A stretch of DNA of 64,000 nt. Origin: Effrenium voratum. Lineage: Eukaryota > Sar > Dinophyceae > Suessiales > Symbiodiniaceae. Position numbers and translations under genes: made by a program. Below the pieces are notes generated by a model. That model made no database searches, was not told where the DNA came from, and was given only the letters and a program-made list of their open reading frames with translations. The DNA is taken from positions 909,036 to 973,035 of the forward strand of contig CAUJNA010001602.1 of assembly GCA_963377175.1 (NCBI GenBank). Reading direction: 5' to 3'. Shown in pieces: positions 9,761 through 24,700 of this stretch. Position 1 is the first letter of the stretch. Every line of letters starts with the position of its first letter.

Positions 9761-12700
9761 CTCGCTTGGAACACGGCGACTTTCCACAGGCGTCCCGGAA
9801 CTTCCCAAACATCAGCCCAGAAAGGAACCCCGCGTTCCATGGGCAACCAACAGGTGTTGCTGAAGACTACTTAAAGGGCAAATATAGGCACCCGGATGCG
9901 CTCCCAGTCCAAGCACAAATTAGATGCATGCCCAGGTTCATGCTCGTTGGGCTGTTCAAGCACGACACAGGTTTTGCCACTGAATTTTCAGCCAAAGAAA
10001 AAGACACCTGCTTCTCAGCTCAACCCAAGTACGGGGTGTATGTCTCAATATCGGACAGAAGGATTGCCCATGTAGTCTCGCGACACGTGCTCTGGGTGGT
10101 TGCTGTTGGCTCCATCATGCATTTCGAACAGTCCCCATCCGCATGCGTGTGCATAGCAGTCTCCATTGTCAGCACCAACCCCCAAGCAAAAGCAATCCCC
10201 TTGCTGTTAGCGTTCTCAAAATTGGGAATCCATCGTTTTTTCTCCAACAAGGAACACCGGCAAGTCCGCCACGCCTGACTCACCAGCAAAAAAGATTTGA
10301 AACCAACTGCTCGCGCGCCTGGTGTTGGGCCTCCTCCTTCTGGATCTCTTCCTCCAACTCCAGTGCAGCGCCCATGAGCTGCGCCGTCTGCCTTTGCAAG
10401 GCCTGAGAAAGAAAAGCGAAGTCGTTGAAATGGGGTCTCCCTTCGAAGGTTTACCCTGTGGGATGGCTTTCCTCTCGGTTCTTTGACTGGGTTGCCCTCA
10501 AAAAGTGGGTATATCCAACCCATCCGCGTGCCTCCAGCACGCCGTGAGGGGCGTCATTGGGTGCCAGGGCCCGCATGGCAGAGTGGGGCGTGGTGCAGCC
10601 TCGAACGCGCGAGTCTCGAGTGACTGGCCAGACATCAACCTCCAACAGGTAAGCCCACAGCTTGGAGTTTGTTCATCAAGGGAGGGCTCCTTCTGGGTGC
10701 CTTCATCTAGTTCGGCCCTTTTGGCTCCTGTTGCCTGCCTGGGAAAAAGGGCCGTTTCTGAAAGCTCCTTTGCTTGCCCACGTGATACCCACAACAAGAG
10801 ACTGAAAACGTATGTTGCTCGCTTTCGCTTGCGGAGCTTCACTTTAGTCGAACCTGCTGCAAAAGGTGGAAAACTGTTTGCTCCCCTGACGTGCGGATCC
10901 GGCCGTATGGCCAGCCGGGGAGGGGCTCAGGCTCTGTGCGTGTTCTACTACACTAAGGTGATGCAGGAACCGACTAATCACGTCATCTCCCAGGCTGCGC
11001 CAAATAATTTTCGCAGGACTGGCCGATCCTCAGCGCCTTCGGGCACTGAAAATGATTGCCCCGTTTGCAAGAGAAGCATTTTGTTCTGTGCGCTTTTTTT
11101 GAGATCACCAAGTCTCTTTCAAGGCACCTCTGCACGATTCGTCAGTTTTGAGTTATTCTCTGGCCGGGCGATGCTGGTGCGGGCACCCTATGTGTGCTAT
11201 TGGTATGAAGCCCTGCCTCACGGATGGTGTGACTGTGGCATGCGTGATACGGTGCTTGGGTGGCGTCGCGGCGCATGGCCTTGTCGCCGGGCCCTGCTTA
11301 TGCAAGTTTCCGATCATGCCCAAGTACAAAGCTCCCCTGCTCGCTGCAGATGATTCTGGTGCCGGTTGCGTTCATCTTTGCGGTTGTGTTCGTGCTTGAA
11401 GAGATGGAAGGTCCGACTTTTTGCATGGCAGCTGGCACGGCGAAAGTCGTGGCGGTCTTGTAAGGAGAGCCTGAACATTCCTAAGCAATGTTGTTTCCAG
11501 TTCTCTGGCGGCGGAATAGATTTCGCCTGGCTGGGCCTAATGGGGCCTATGTAGGGCAAGCGGCGTCTCCTTTCCAAGGGAGGTGTCGACAAGGTGATGG
11601 CGCACCACGCTCTGCAATGTGCAGTATGCTGTGAGTTTTGAAGGTGGTCCCTACTCACCTGGACAACGTGGTGGTTTTACTTTTGGTTTCCTGCAATCGG
11701 GATTGGCCAGAGTGAGGCCCATGATATGCTGAAAGGAAAGGACACCAGAAACTGACGTGATCTTCAGAAACAGCCCCAAAATGGGGTTGCCCGGCCAGAA
11801 GAGCCACCCGATACGATCCACCAACAGGACGATCTCTTTGATCCGGGGACACCAGCATGGAATTCTCCCTCAGCACAGCTTCCGTTGCTTCAACCTCCAT
11901 GCAGTCACTTGGTTGGGCCCTTGGGACTAGGGAGTCAAAGCTGAGTTCCACCCGGACTTCACCTGCCCCCCGCTCAAGGAGTGCGTGGCTTCCTATTGGA
12001 TCTATCCGCCACTCGTAGTTTCACAAACAAGGGAAGAGGGAGAAAAAGCAAACTTAAGCCCGCTTCAACCTCGGACAGAAACATTGCTGGGCTTGCAGCG
12101 CGCCAGCTGGGATCGTTGCCTGAGCTGGTGGAATGAGGGGATAAAGAGCGCCGCTTGCACGTGGAAGTGAGCAAAGTAAGAGAATGGGCACAAGAAGCAA
12201 ATAGAAACTGCAGGAATCAGTGCTTGTCGGCCATCATTAGTTGCTGACTAAGTGCACCAACAAAAATTGCCGACCTCCGAGGCTGCGGGATTCTCAACAC
12301 ACTGTTTCGGGAGAGGGTCATTTCCACAAGTCTAAAAGGTTGAAGGGCAAGCCGAAGCGCCGGGTCCTCAATTTGAACCACTGGGCCTACATTAGACTGG
12401 GGTCGCGGGATATCCCCTTCAAAATTTGCAACTTGCTGGTGGTGTCTAAAACTACCACTTTATAAAAGTTCCAAGAAGGGAAACGGATGAAACCCTGTTA
12501 GACAGTCCCCAAGCCCCTCCAGCTGGGTGCAGTCAGGCCGCTCCTTTGGCAGCGTCTCCATCCATCTGAAGGGCTCGTACAAGGCCTCGACTCAAGCCGA
12601 CTCACGGCCCTTGCGGGAGTGGTCGGAGTCCGGTCGCAGACTTTGGTTGTCCCAAACATTGAAAGGGGAGATACGGATCTTTTTCACCAGCGAGTGGCCA

Positions 12701-15700
12701 AGTAAATAAGGGGACAGGCTTAACATGTTTGGTCTCTTTTTTGGTGGTTTTTGTAGAGCCTTTGAGCGTGCAACGGAAACAAGGACATCACATCCATCCT
12801 CAAGGAGGGCCCGTTTTGGACCGGGAAACTAACAGGGAAGCCGTTGCAACTTGCAACTCCCGGGCACCTGGCGGCTTCAGGTAGACTGGCGCGAGGCGAC
12901 ATGCGAAGTGGCGAAATTTCTTCGGGTTTGGCAAAGGTGAAAAGGTGGCAAACTGCAACCCAAGCAAGCACGAGCAAAAACAACACACACGACCATGTTT
13001 TCAGGCGGACTCGCGTAAGCTGCGCAACTCGAATTCCCGGTGGCCCGAGCTTCTCGCTCCCAGCAACGAGAGCTGAGTGCGCTGGTGCAAAAGGATGCTT
13101 CAGCATGGGTGAGGTGGTGCTGGGGGCATTTCCACACATTTTGGACCCCAGAGCTGCTTGGTTCCCTTTGGTCTGCCTTTTGGCACCATCCCCAAAAGGG
13201 GGTCCCTTATCGCGAGACAAACAAACCCGGCTGATTTGAGCAGTCGCTGTGCCCGCCTGGTCTGGCACACAGGTTCCGCGAGCTCTGTGCGTGCCCTGCA
13301 TGGCGACAAGGTGACAAGATGACAAGGGGACAGGCCATGGCCGTAGTTGTGGGAAATCACACCTATTGCAATGATGACTTTCAAGGGCGCCCCTCACAGA
13401 AACTTCTGCTGACACGTCCCGCGTGCGATTTCAAAAAAACGGCACAGCAAGTCATCGGATTCCCCTGAAACACATTCGTCAACTTACTGGCCACGTTTGA
13501 AGGTTTGCGCTGGATCCATGCTTTGCGGGAAAGGCCCCAAACCATCAATTTCCTTCTGTGGGGGTCTTGTCCATGCTGGTAGTTCTTCACATCCTTCTGC
13601 GGCTTGGGCCCCATTTCTGTGTTCTATGGCTTGGGGTGCCCAATTCTTCCCAATATCAAGTTCCTCCCTTTGAGATGGACACCCCAACGCGAAAGGACAA
13701 TGCGTGAAAATGATTTGGAGGCATAGCCGTGGCAACCGGAGACTTTGCCCTTGCCACTTTCTGCGAGCGGTCGAGGGGTCTGCTTGAACGTCACCAAAGT
13801 CGCAGGGTCCCACGTCTTTCCAAAACGGGGTCCCACGTGTTCCCGCGGCCCTCCCAACTCTTCGTGCCTCAGCTGCGCCTCCTTCTCCCGCAGCTCGGCT
13901 CGCTTCTGCTGCAGCTCCTTCCTCGGAGAGCCAAAACCCTCGGGCTCCAAGGCTCCAGACGGAGCCCCGTCCAAAGAAATGGAAATGAAACAGGCTTGGA
14001 CGTGGAAACACCTTGGGCCCCAAGGGAAAACCTGGGATTTCCCCGCCGAAAGGAAGCTGACGCTGAACTGTCGTCCAGAAGGGTGATGCTTAGAGCCCCA
14101 CTTGAGGTTGGCCACCCTCAAAGTGGGCGGCTAGGCTTAAAACTTCAAATTCGCCTACAGGGCCTAACCAGCATGAAGCCCGGTCTCTGCTTTGTGCTAA
14201 TCGGCGCAGGCCCACTGATAATGGGTCAAGCCAGGGCTGGGTTGGGGTTTTCCACGCCCATAAGTTGCCACCGCTTTGCAAGTTGGCGTTTGGACATGTC
14301 TGTCATTCTCCAAAAAGACACCCAAGTGCCCTGGTTGGTTGAGGTTTGTTTAAGGGAAACCAACGGAAAACACAATTTTGGAAGGGGTCGCCCTACTCCG
14401 CACCCCCATAAGGTGATGTCCCTCTTGGCCACCCGTCTCCAGCTCCTGCTGGCATTTCAACTGCCTCTCCTCCAAGTTGGGCTCCTCCGGCAGTGGGGAT
14501 CTGACAGCTCAACCAGACTCGGGTGGACAGCTGGCTTGAGTCGAAGACCTAACTCTCAGGCGCGAAAGGAACCTAGGACACGGGAAGCACCAACGCAACC
14601 GTTGCTGTAGCTCATTTCTGCTGGCACCCATCGAAGAACCGAAACGCTGCCACACGCCTGCGGGAAAATGCCCCGCTGAGTACACGCCTGTCCCAATGAA
14701 TAGCAGGTTGCTGCTAGTGAATATGTGTTGAAGGGACACTGGGGCTTCCAACTCACATCTCCTGCTGGAAGTGTCAACAGCTTGCAGCCCTTCATACCGA
14801 TGGTGAAAGGAACATTCACCCCCGGGCCGCTATTGGCCCATGGCAACTTCTCCTTTGAATCAAAGGCAATGCGCTGCCAATGGTCCACTGGGCTGGCATG
14901 GCTGGAATCAGTTCGATTCGTGCCGTGCTTGTGTCACGTGGAAACGAAGATGGAAAACTGCAAAACAAAGCATGCCAGAAAGACGAAACGCATCAAGCAA
15001 TATGCGAAAATATAACAAGCCGAACATGTGCCAGGAAGAAACACCTCGTCGAACATGGCATGCCCAACCTCCCGCATTGTGGGAATTGCCGCTCCGCTTC
15101 TCTGAAATCGGTCGGAGAAAAAAAAAAAAAAAAAAACAGAAGGCATTCCCAACCAATGCCTACAAAGGGCTCAAGGTATCACAGCGGGGACGCCATTTCA
15201 AACGACTCGGGGGGCTCAGTTTCCATCGGCTTCGAGGCCTGAGCCCTTCAGAACTCGCCAGTCCTCAGGGGCCACGGACCACTTGTGCCTGGCCATTGGA
15301 CACGTGCCAATGAGGACTCAAAACCCGCCTCAAAGACACCTCTCGCACCTGAAAAAAGGTTGGGACAGGCCCGACTAACCGGGTTTTGTTTGTGGCTCAT
15401 ATGCCGGCAAAAGTACCTCCGAGCAAATGGCCGTTGAAGGGGCTATGTTTGGGTGGGTGATGTGCCTGAAGCACCAGCACTGCTCATAAAAAGGGGGGGG
15501 TGCTGCAAAAGGTGGGGGCACTCATCAAACTAAAGCAGGCGTGATCGCCAGGTTCCCCCTTTGATTTCTTTAGCTTCCTACAGCTTAGGGGAGCCTCTTG
15601 GCTTTCTACACCAAAGAGGCAATTCTCGAAGGGGGGTGGCCTTTTGCTGAGAGGTCTGGCTCGAAATCCACGACAATCAGTCCAGGCCAGTGTCAAACTG

Positions 15701-18700
15701 CTGTGCATCTCCAATGTACGTGGGCAAGTGCGATGAAATTTCGTATGTGGAGTAAATAACATTATTTTCTTCATTTGGTAGCTAGAAAACCAAACCTGCT
15801 AGAGGCGGGTGTCCATCCCTTTGGCAAATTTGGTTCAAACGATTTTCTCAAACTCATGTGACCCCTCCAGCTTGCCCGGCCTTCGACGGGGCTGCTAGGG
15901 AACTGGGTCTGAAGTGCGTTCACGCCCCTACGGGGAAGTAAGCTCACGCATTGTTGTCATTCACCCCTGAGAGTGTACTACTGGCTCCCAATACATAACC
16001 TACATATTTATCATGATATTTGTATATATATATATATAATCATACAGAGGATGTAGGAATTTCAGTCAATTAAGATTTTGGGGGGCACACCCTCACGGGT
16101 GCAACCTCAGGGATAGACATTGCCTTTGGGTCAATCAGGCGGAGCACCTGCTGGGTGAAGCTGCCTCCTGGCGATGGGAATCAAAGGAAGCAGTACCGCT
16201 GTGGATCTGCAAACCGACGGGTGATATTGAAACCACCCAATGAGATGTAGAATACATGGAGAAAAACATCTGCCATACCTCAGCTTGCAAGAGGGGAGTT
16301 GGCAAGGAGCACAGGTGGGTTTTTTCCCGTGGGCTGCTGAACACCGGCCAGTGATCATTCCGTACGGATGTCTTTCGAGGCGGACCTTTTGGACGGCTTG
16401 CTTAAGGGCATCAGCCCAAGTAGGTGGGCTGCGTGCGTTCAGTTCACGCAACAACCACTCCAAAACTGATTCAACTTCACCATTCTTTTCAACATCCCAA
16501 TTGCAAGAGGGTCATCATGTTATGCCGTCCCAAGCAGGGTTGAATCGAAGGGTAAAGCATGGCGAAATCCTCAGCCCTTTCGGGGCGATCACCCCGCAGC
16601 TGTTTTGCGCATTGTTCTCTTCCCCAGTCAAGTTCAAGGCAAACGCATTCTTGCGCGCCCTTTCGTTGGTTGCAGTCGCTTTCTGCGGAATCTGCTCTGA
16701 TACAGAACTGGTTCAGTTGCATATGAGAATATAGGAGTCAACAAATATGAGTGGGTACACAAGCATCAAGCATCACAAATCAATAAGCGTAGAGGCTCTG
16801 TGCGCACACGTGTTTGCATCATGCTTGAAGCAGATGGCCATGGTATGGATTGCATATGAGTGGAGCCGGGCTGAAGCAAGAGCAAAACAAGAAACAAGCC
16901 CCCTCTCTGCAAACACAAAGATCGCGGCTGCAAAACAGAAAAATCCGGGTTGGAGGATCACCTGACTCAAAAAGGTTGCTCATGCCTAACACGAAGATGA
17001 TCATCCCCCCCCACCACACCCCAACCCAACAGTGAAAACAAGCCAATCATACGCTGGACGGCTTCCAGTCCGCAAGCAAAGGCCTGCCTACGAGGAGGCA
17101 GCAATTCGCAAATCCCAAATACGCGACCCCAAGGAAAAGCTATCATTATGGGTTTTCCTGGCGCAGAACACAAAAGCTGGAGGTCGTGACTTCGCTTGCC
17201 CCTATTCACAGAAAACCCGGGAGAACTCCCCCGGGTGTTCTCTCCCCTTCTGGCGGCCCCCTCCCCGCCTCAGCGACGAGCAGCGAGGCGCTGGAGTCGC
17301 TGAGGGACAAGTCCACCAGGGAGTGGTCCTCCCACATTGGCTTGAGCCACTGGTGGACCCATCTCTATGGGCCCCCACGGAGCATGTTTAGCCATGGTCA
17401 AAACAACCTCAAACCTTGCTTTCCGTCCAGGTCTGGTTGTTTTGTCCAACATGTTGCCCAACCCTGAGAAACAAACATCTGCCAGCCCGACATGATACGT
17501 GTAACCGGCCACCGAGTTGGTCTGGTGCGCAAGTGGGCACAGGTTCCTTGCCACAGATCAGAATCGTCGCTTGCTGCTTGCTTTATCCTTGGGAACCCGC
17601 CCCAACAGGTTCCAAAAAACCGCCAAACCCGCATGCGGCACAAGGACCGCACCAAGGGATATCTAAATGGAGGAGAGAGAAGTGAGGCAGATGACGCTTA
17701 ATCCTACGTAAGTAATGCCAGAAACTGGAATTCGCTGGCGAGCAGTTGGAAACGGCTAGCTGGTCAAACCAATCAGCCGAGCAAACATCACCCCGGAGAC
17801 TCAATCCAAAGCGGCCCCAAACGCTGACATTTAAGCGCTGCCCCAGCTGCCCTGCCTCCTCTGTGGCTGAAGCCTGGCGAAATAGCAGCAAGAGATTCCC
17901 CGTTGGAAAAGCAAGGCCTTCTACTTGGATTGGTGCCTTGATTTGGACGTTGCATGGGAAGACTCAAAACCGGTTCAACCCCAAGCCGAGTGGCAAGCCA
18001 GCCCTCTCAGCCCCCATTTTTGGCGCGCCTGTGGGATTGCCGGACCTCGGGCGTCAACGCGTCAACCAATCAAATTGGGCCCCGTTGCGAATGGGTCAAA
18101 GACGGAAACCAAAAGGAACACGCAAGGCAAGCAAAAAAATGGTACGAGATGTGTAATTACATGACCCCCTTTCCAGGCCTAGCTCAGGAGATTTCCACTC
18201 GGTGTCAATCGTCTCCAAATATCCCAGATTTCCAGGCTGGGGCCTGGTCAACATGCAGGTCCTCTCAATGTGTCCAATTGGGACCACATCAACAAAAGCA
18301 AAGAACCGCCACCCTTTTGGGAGCTGAATCACCCCCTGCCTTCTGGGTTCCCAACGCAGCAGCGCCCGCAGGGCCGCGCCGGCGGCGCCGGAACCAGCAG
18401 GCATCGCACCAGGGGAGTCGGCCAGGGTGGGACCCGGTTTGCTGCCCGGGTGGTGCCCCCGTTTTTTGTTGAACCTAATTCCTGGGGGTTGAACTGGGGC
18501 TTGCTGTATCTGGTATCTGGCCTGAATTGGCCTTATCTGATAGCTCAGGGGTGGCGATTACACATGGACACTAAAATGATTGGTTTCCCTCTCAAATCGA
18601 TTTTGCTGGTTTAGTAGTCAACTGGGATTGGCTTTCTTCGGGGTCCTTTTTGGTTGGCTGTATCGCAGGGGCGCTGGGATCTCCCCAACTCAATTCACTG

Positions 18701-21700
18701 GTGTGGATCACTTTGGGGGGAGGAGCACCCCGTATTCATCCGCGAGCCATATAATCCGGGCTCGACATGACCTTGCAATGGCACATCTACTCAGGGTAGT
18801 TGAAGTTGTGGCACCCTTGGAGTCACCAGGACAAAAAGGTCCGTGGCTCTTCGAAGAATTCAGCAACTTCGTGCATCTCAGAACAACATCACCATCTGTC
18901 TGCTTAAACTGGAGGCTCTCATGCGAATGGCTCTTCGCGTGGGACCGCCGCCGCTTTGGGCGTGCACCATGGCTTCGAGCCGGGCATGTCATGACAACAT
19001 CACCTCGAAAGGAGACTCACATAGAAGGGCACCAAAAGCTGATGTCAAGCGGGAAAGAAATATAGATATCTTTACGTACATATATATATATATGTAGTGT
19101 TCACATGTATACATATATATATATATACACACAATGGACCCCTGTCCTGACTCGCCTTGGCAAAAGGGTGAAGCCTGCTTGCAGGGGGGAATTGGAGCAT
19201 CACAAGGGTTGCGGGAATCGCCTGCCACCAGTTCTGCGACGAGGAACGGATGCCCTTCCCAACGGTGATTTGTCCTCCCTTCAAGGATCCAAGCACAATG
19301 AAAAGGATCGCCTCCCACCCGGGATTTTTCCCCTTTTCCGGGATCCCAACGAAAACTTATTGAACCCTTCTGTGATCCGAGAATATCCAAAAACCCAGTG
19401 AGTGCTCGATACGATGAGGGAATCGAACTGCCGGAACCATGCCGGCAATTTGTGTTGGCGCGACAATTCGGAATTGCAGAAAATTCGGACACATCATATC
19501 AGGGCAAATCAGAAGAATTCTCCCCGATACAAGGGCTGAGGAGAACCTTCATGCGTGTTCTCATTCATTTCGCCGTGAGTTCTCACCGGTGATGTCTCAC
19601 CCTGCTGTTCTCCGGAAACAAAGGGCCAGCTCGAAACATCCAGCCAGAAAGGGTTTTCCAGGAAGCTTTGGCCGACTGAAAACGTTTTCAGAAGGGGTGC
19701 TGGATTCCCTTCGTGGGGAACCGCCTTTTGGTTCTAAAGGCAGACCAAAAGAAAACCGACCAGCTTTCCAATTTTCAGACAAGTCCACTCAGAACCGTGC
19801 GTAACAGAGGAACACCACCTGCAGACAACATGCCGGCGAGGCCCGTGGATGATCACCGGAGCGCTCCTGGTCTCCGCTTGCAGGCCAAGGAATCTGCGCC
19901 TTTGCCTAAGCTACCACCAAAAAAGTCGAATGCCCACAGTCGTAACCTTTTCGCTTACTCAGGGAAGATCAGTAGGGAAGCAACAAATCAACTCAATGGA
20001 AGTACACTGATCTCTCTACGCCCCGATTCGCGCATTTGGTTTTACCCGTCCCGAAGTTGTTGAGCTCTCCATGGGTGCATCCAAAATGTTTGAGTTTGGA
20101 ACACATACAATCTCAGGATTTTCTGCAAATCTGCGTCTAGCTTGACATGATTCCTGATTCAAAACCCCAAAGAAAGACTTCATCCATTTGCGGGCACCAA
20201 ATTCCCAAGGGCGGCCGCCGCCAAAAGAAAACGAAAAAGGGAAACAACACTTGGGACTGTTGCCTTTGCCAGCCTTCGCCTTCCTTTGGTTCCAAGGACC
20301 CTTCCTCTCGATCAAATCAGCTTGCCAACCCTCTGAATCATGGCCCTCTCCACAAAACAAAACATGCAACGTCGCCCAATTAACCAGACAGGACCAGAGA
20401 GGACCAAGAGATCCAGGGACCAAGCTTGAGCTACGCTCCCCAAACCGGGCTTTCCAGGTCTCCTCAGCGGGGGGGAAACTAAATCAGGAGAACCCCAGTG
20501 TTTGGCACGGGTTTCCAGCGTAAGCCAAAGCTCTCAGCCTGGAACAGGTGACTGGGACGCCCAACCTAACGGCTTGACCAGGTCGGAAACTCTCGCGCTC
20601 ATTGAGCCGAAGGAGCTGGTCAAAAAGAGCCAAGCAGAAACCCCCGTCAGGGTGCAAAACCATCTAAAGGGGCGGCTTAACATCAAGGACTCCAATGAAC
20701 TGGCGATCGCTCGGCTGACCTTCGCTTTCAGGCTCAGGACATTGGAAGTCGAAAGGCTGGGGAAACTAAGAACATGAAGGGGGGGTATGCTTATGCAACA
20801 GTTTTGTATACATATACACATAGATACGTACAATATGGGTTTGTGTCCAGCAAGCGCAGTTTCCCTTTGAGCATTTCTCTCGGGATGGCTTGAGTGGTAA
20901 GCGTGTGGAAACCATCCCACTGGCCGCATCTGGCCATTCGTGACCCATTTTTTCATTCAGAGAACCTCAAACGTGACGAGCAGCAAGATGCGTCTTCATT
21001 GGCATCGTCAGACCCTGTCTCTATAGACTGTCTGTGTGTGTGTGAGAGTATCTGTTGCAACAGAAGCTGTAGCGGCCCCGCCATCCATTGTGTCACCGTC
21101 ACTAGTGCTTCTTTAACCCTTTTGAATAGTTGACTCAAAAGGGAAGACAGTACTGGGCTAATCACGATGATTTACCTCTTAAAGGAACCCCCAAGAACCG
21201 CCATCAGGGCCGCAAACCCGATCAATCCCATCGCACGAGGCGCCGTCATTCGTCGATGCCCCGCCTCCGCGTGCAGGGCGGCGTCTTGGCCGAGGGTGGC
21301 AACGTCGCAGGCGTCAACCGCGCCGTGCTGGCGGCAATGGGACGGAGCTTCGGGCCAGCTTCTGGTTTTTTATTGGCCCCCAGACCCCAGAAAGAAGGCC
21401 CCTAAATCCACAACAATTAATACTAGGTCTGATTTGAAACCCTTTTCGAGGGGGGCTCCACTTTGGGAGCCGTTTGAGCCAGAGAGGAACCAAGAGAACT
21501 GTGCTTGAAGTGAATTAGCCGCGCTGCTCTTTTGAAGCCTCAGGCGCATTGAGAAACCTCTATGAATAGGATGTTGAAACCCCTGCGAACCTACATACGT
21601 GCACACGCGCACGGTTGCAAGAGGGCAGAAACGCAGCGAAATGCTGTTTGCGCTGATTTTCCCATTGCATTTTGAGTGGGCTAACCCAAACAAAACCACG

Positions 21701-24700
21701 TTCTCTCATCATGGGCTAGCGTGGTGCGTCCATAACAATCTGTGTTGAAGACATTCGTTTGGAAGCGTGGCTGCCAGCAAGTCAGCATGAACCCATGCCT
21801 GCCAAATGATAAGCACGCAAGATCAGGAGCGCCCGCTTAGCCCTATGCCCACACCAGCCAAATGATAGGCACGCCCGCTCAAGCGCGCCCGTTGATAAGC
21901 ACACCTACCTGCTCAAGCACGCCAGCAGTCAACAATCCATCCATGCTGCCAAACGCGCATGAGACCCGGCCAAGTGATAAGCGCGCCCTCTCCGCACTGT
22001 ATCCAAGCCTGCACTTGATAAGCACGACCGCTCAAGCGTACCCGCTCAGGCACTCTCATCAAGAAAAGGAAACACGAGTGCGCCTCTGGGCTGAAACGAG
22101 CTTGTTTGACCAAAAACGCACGGTGCCTACACAAAATCACGCCTGCAAGTGCAGCTCGGGGTGTATGCATATCTATATATATATATATATATATATATGT
22201 TTGTAATTATGCACAGTTGTATATGTATGTATATATATATATATGTATATGTATATGTATGTACGCAAATGCGCATGTAGAAATATGTATGTATAAGTAG
22301 ATATGTATGAAGTACACGTGCATTCACATCTGTATATGCCTCTATGAGAGCTCCGGGCCGAGAACGAGCGAATCGGGCCCCTCGCCACTGGGTCCCCGCA
22401 CGTTGGCACTGGCCAGGCCCTGATCACCCTGGGCCAGTCCCAGTCTTGGGTCCGACGCGCAGAACCCGACACACTTGTGAGCATGTTGTTATTTATTGAT
22501 TTTTTTTGCGGGGGGGAAGGGGTTGGAGTCATCCTGGTGTGAGTGTCCTACTTTTGACTCCTCTGGTCGCGGAGTTTTTGATCTGGGTGAAGAATCCTGA
22601 AAGGCCTTGCCGATGTGTGAGCCCTGCCTCACTCGCCCACACACCCACACACAATATGCTCATGCGTTTGTGGTTGTGTTTTTTGGCTCAACGGAAAGCT
22701 CTCAACCCAGTGGTTGCTGCTCATGAATAAGGACGCCCTGAAGCATGTGCCAGTTTTGCTTTTGGTGGCGTCTGCAACATTTAGGTATTCCGCACATCTT
22801 AGCCGGTATAGGAATTCCTCCATGACAGAAGCAACACCCTGCCAAAGCTTGCCCAAACCGCGCACCAACCCGGAACATTCCAAGGAGATGTTTGGTGTAT
22901 TGAGTAGTGTCCGAAACACGTCAGCCCTTAAATTTAGATGTGCCCAAACAAGCATCACTGCTGACTCTCCCAAACGCGCTGATTCTTCGCAATGGCTAGT
23001 GTCATTCTGTGTTCTGTTTGAAAGCCAGCCAAAGGTCTGGTCCTTTCTTGTTTAATTGTGCCTCCCCCAAAGGTCCGTACAAAACCAGGGTGCTACTCTT
23101 CTGCAGGTTGACATGGAACGCACAACATCAATCACAAGCCATCTTAGACACTCGAATCTACTTCTGAGGCATGACAAGTGGTGTCCACGTGGCTCCTCGT
23201 GTTCCTTGAAACATCACCCCAAAATGAAACTCAACTAAACTGGCCCAAGAGGTGATGTTCAAGACACCCAAAACACGGGAAGTAACAGGACCGCGAGATC
23301 AGCGCCCACCGAGCCCTCCGAGTTGCCGGCCGCTGCGTCTCCAGCTGCCTGCTCTCTTTGGCACTCGCCAAGGAGACTCACTTTGGATTGGTCCCAACAT
23401 GTGATGTTTAAAGCCGCCATTGAAGGGGAAATATGGGGAAGCCTGCGGAGAAGGCAGCTCCTCCCCTGCAGGGAGTGGGTTGGTCTTTGCCCTGCAAAGA
23501 AATTCAGATGTTGGCTTTTAGGCAAACTTTGCATGTTCCAAGGGGCTTCATTCCCCCAAAAGGATCTTCAAATCCTTCTTTTACAATAAGAACGGACCGG
23601 GTGTGGGGGTCCAGGTTCTGCAGAGAAAGCCTTACAGACTCTGAGCCATGGCAGCGGTCTCCCGTTCATTTCCTTTTTGGGTAGCTCAGCATGCCCTTCG
23701 GCAAAAAAACACACCACTGTTAGGTGCGCATAGTCCAATGAGGTAGTCTCAAACCCAAACTGCCGTCAAACACGGGCAGAGACTTTGGCGGGCATCACAA
23801 ACGGTAGCCGGTCATTCAAGCGCCTGGAAGCTGGGAACAGGGAAAGTGGGGGCTGAATCCGTGTTCAAGCGGATGCTCTCCGGTTCTACCCATGTTGCCA
23901 TGGGTTGGACGGTTGGACCATGTTCTTCCATGGCAACGGCAGGGGATTGGCGGAAAGAAGCGCCGGATGTATCTTTGGGCGCTCACTCGACGGCAAGCCA
24001 GTGACCACGGACACATCTGTGGCTCCCGGCGAATCAAGGCTCGAACGCGGCGGCGAGCCTAAGGCTCAGCCGACTCGAGGTTTCGAGGAACTCAAATGGC
24101 CAGTAGAAGTTATGCAAGGCACGCACGTAAACCCACACGCACTCATAAACTGTGCTCATGTTCAAACACTTACAAATGACGAGTCACCAAACCCGAAGGC
24201 AAAACAAAACATCAATGTTCATCCGTTGGTTTCACCTGCCTTGCGCGGATCCTCTTCACCGATGTGGCTACACTTCAAAAGTAACGCCAGCTGCCTGGAG
24301 CAACTTCCATGGCACCGATGCATAACCAGGGGTCATGGAACAATGTGCCCATCAAAGCCTGAGTTCAATCAAGCTGGAAGATCATCCAACGGGCAACATG
24401 GACTTGCAATTTTTTTTCCTTCCAGGAAGAATAGGAACTGCTTCAGGACCCCCAACACAGCTCTGGCACGTTGAACTGGGAGTCTTTCGCGTTCGTGCAA
24501 ATACCTGGCCCTACCCCAAAGACATTGCAGCAGATTCGTCGAGACCTGCGCCTTGTAACCTTCGGTGTCCGGTTGACAAAATCGCTGGCTCCCGTGAACA
24601 ACTGGATTCAAATTCAAACTAGCGCCATGGACCAATAATGTGACATTGTTGAAACAAAAATGACCTCACAAGGACACCTATACTTGTAACCCTTGTTCTA

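Noticed and set aside
9430..11353. Two plus-strand open frames of 282 codons
   Set aside because: No domain and erratic composition; they overlap minus-strand exons with good splice borders (10319-10402 and 9588-9760).
13729..14610. Plus-strand open frame of 293 codons
   Set aside because: It is the shadow of the minus-strand coiled-coil exons at 13853 and 14446.
20884..20930. tRNA-like A box (TGGCTTGAGTGGT)
   Set aside because: No B box and no cloverleaf could be formed downstream.
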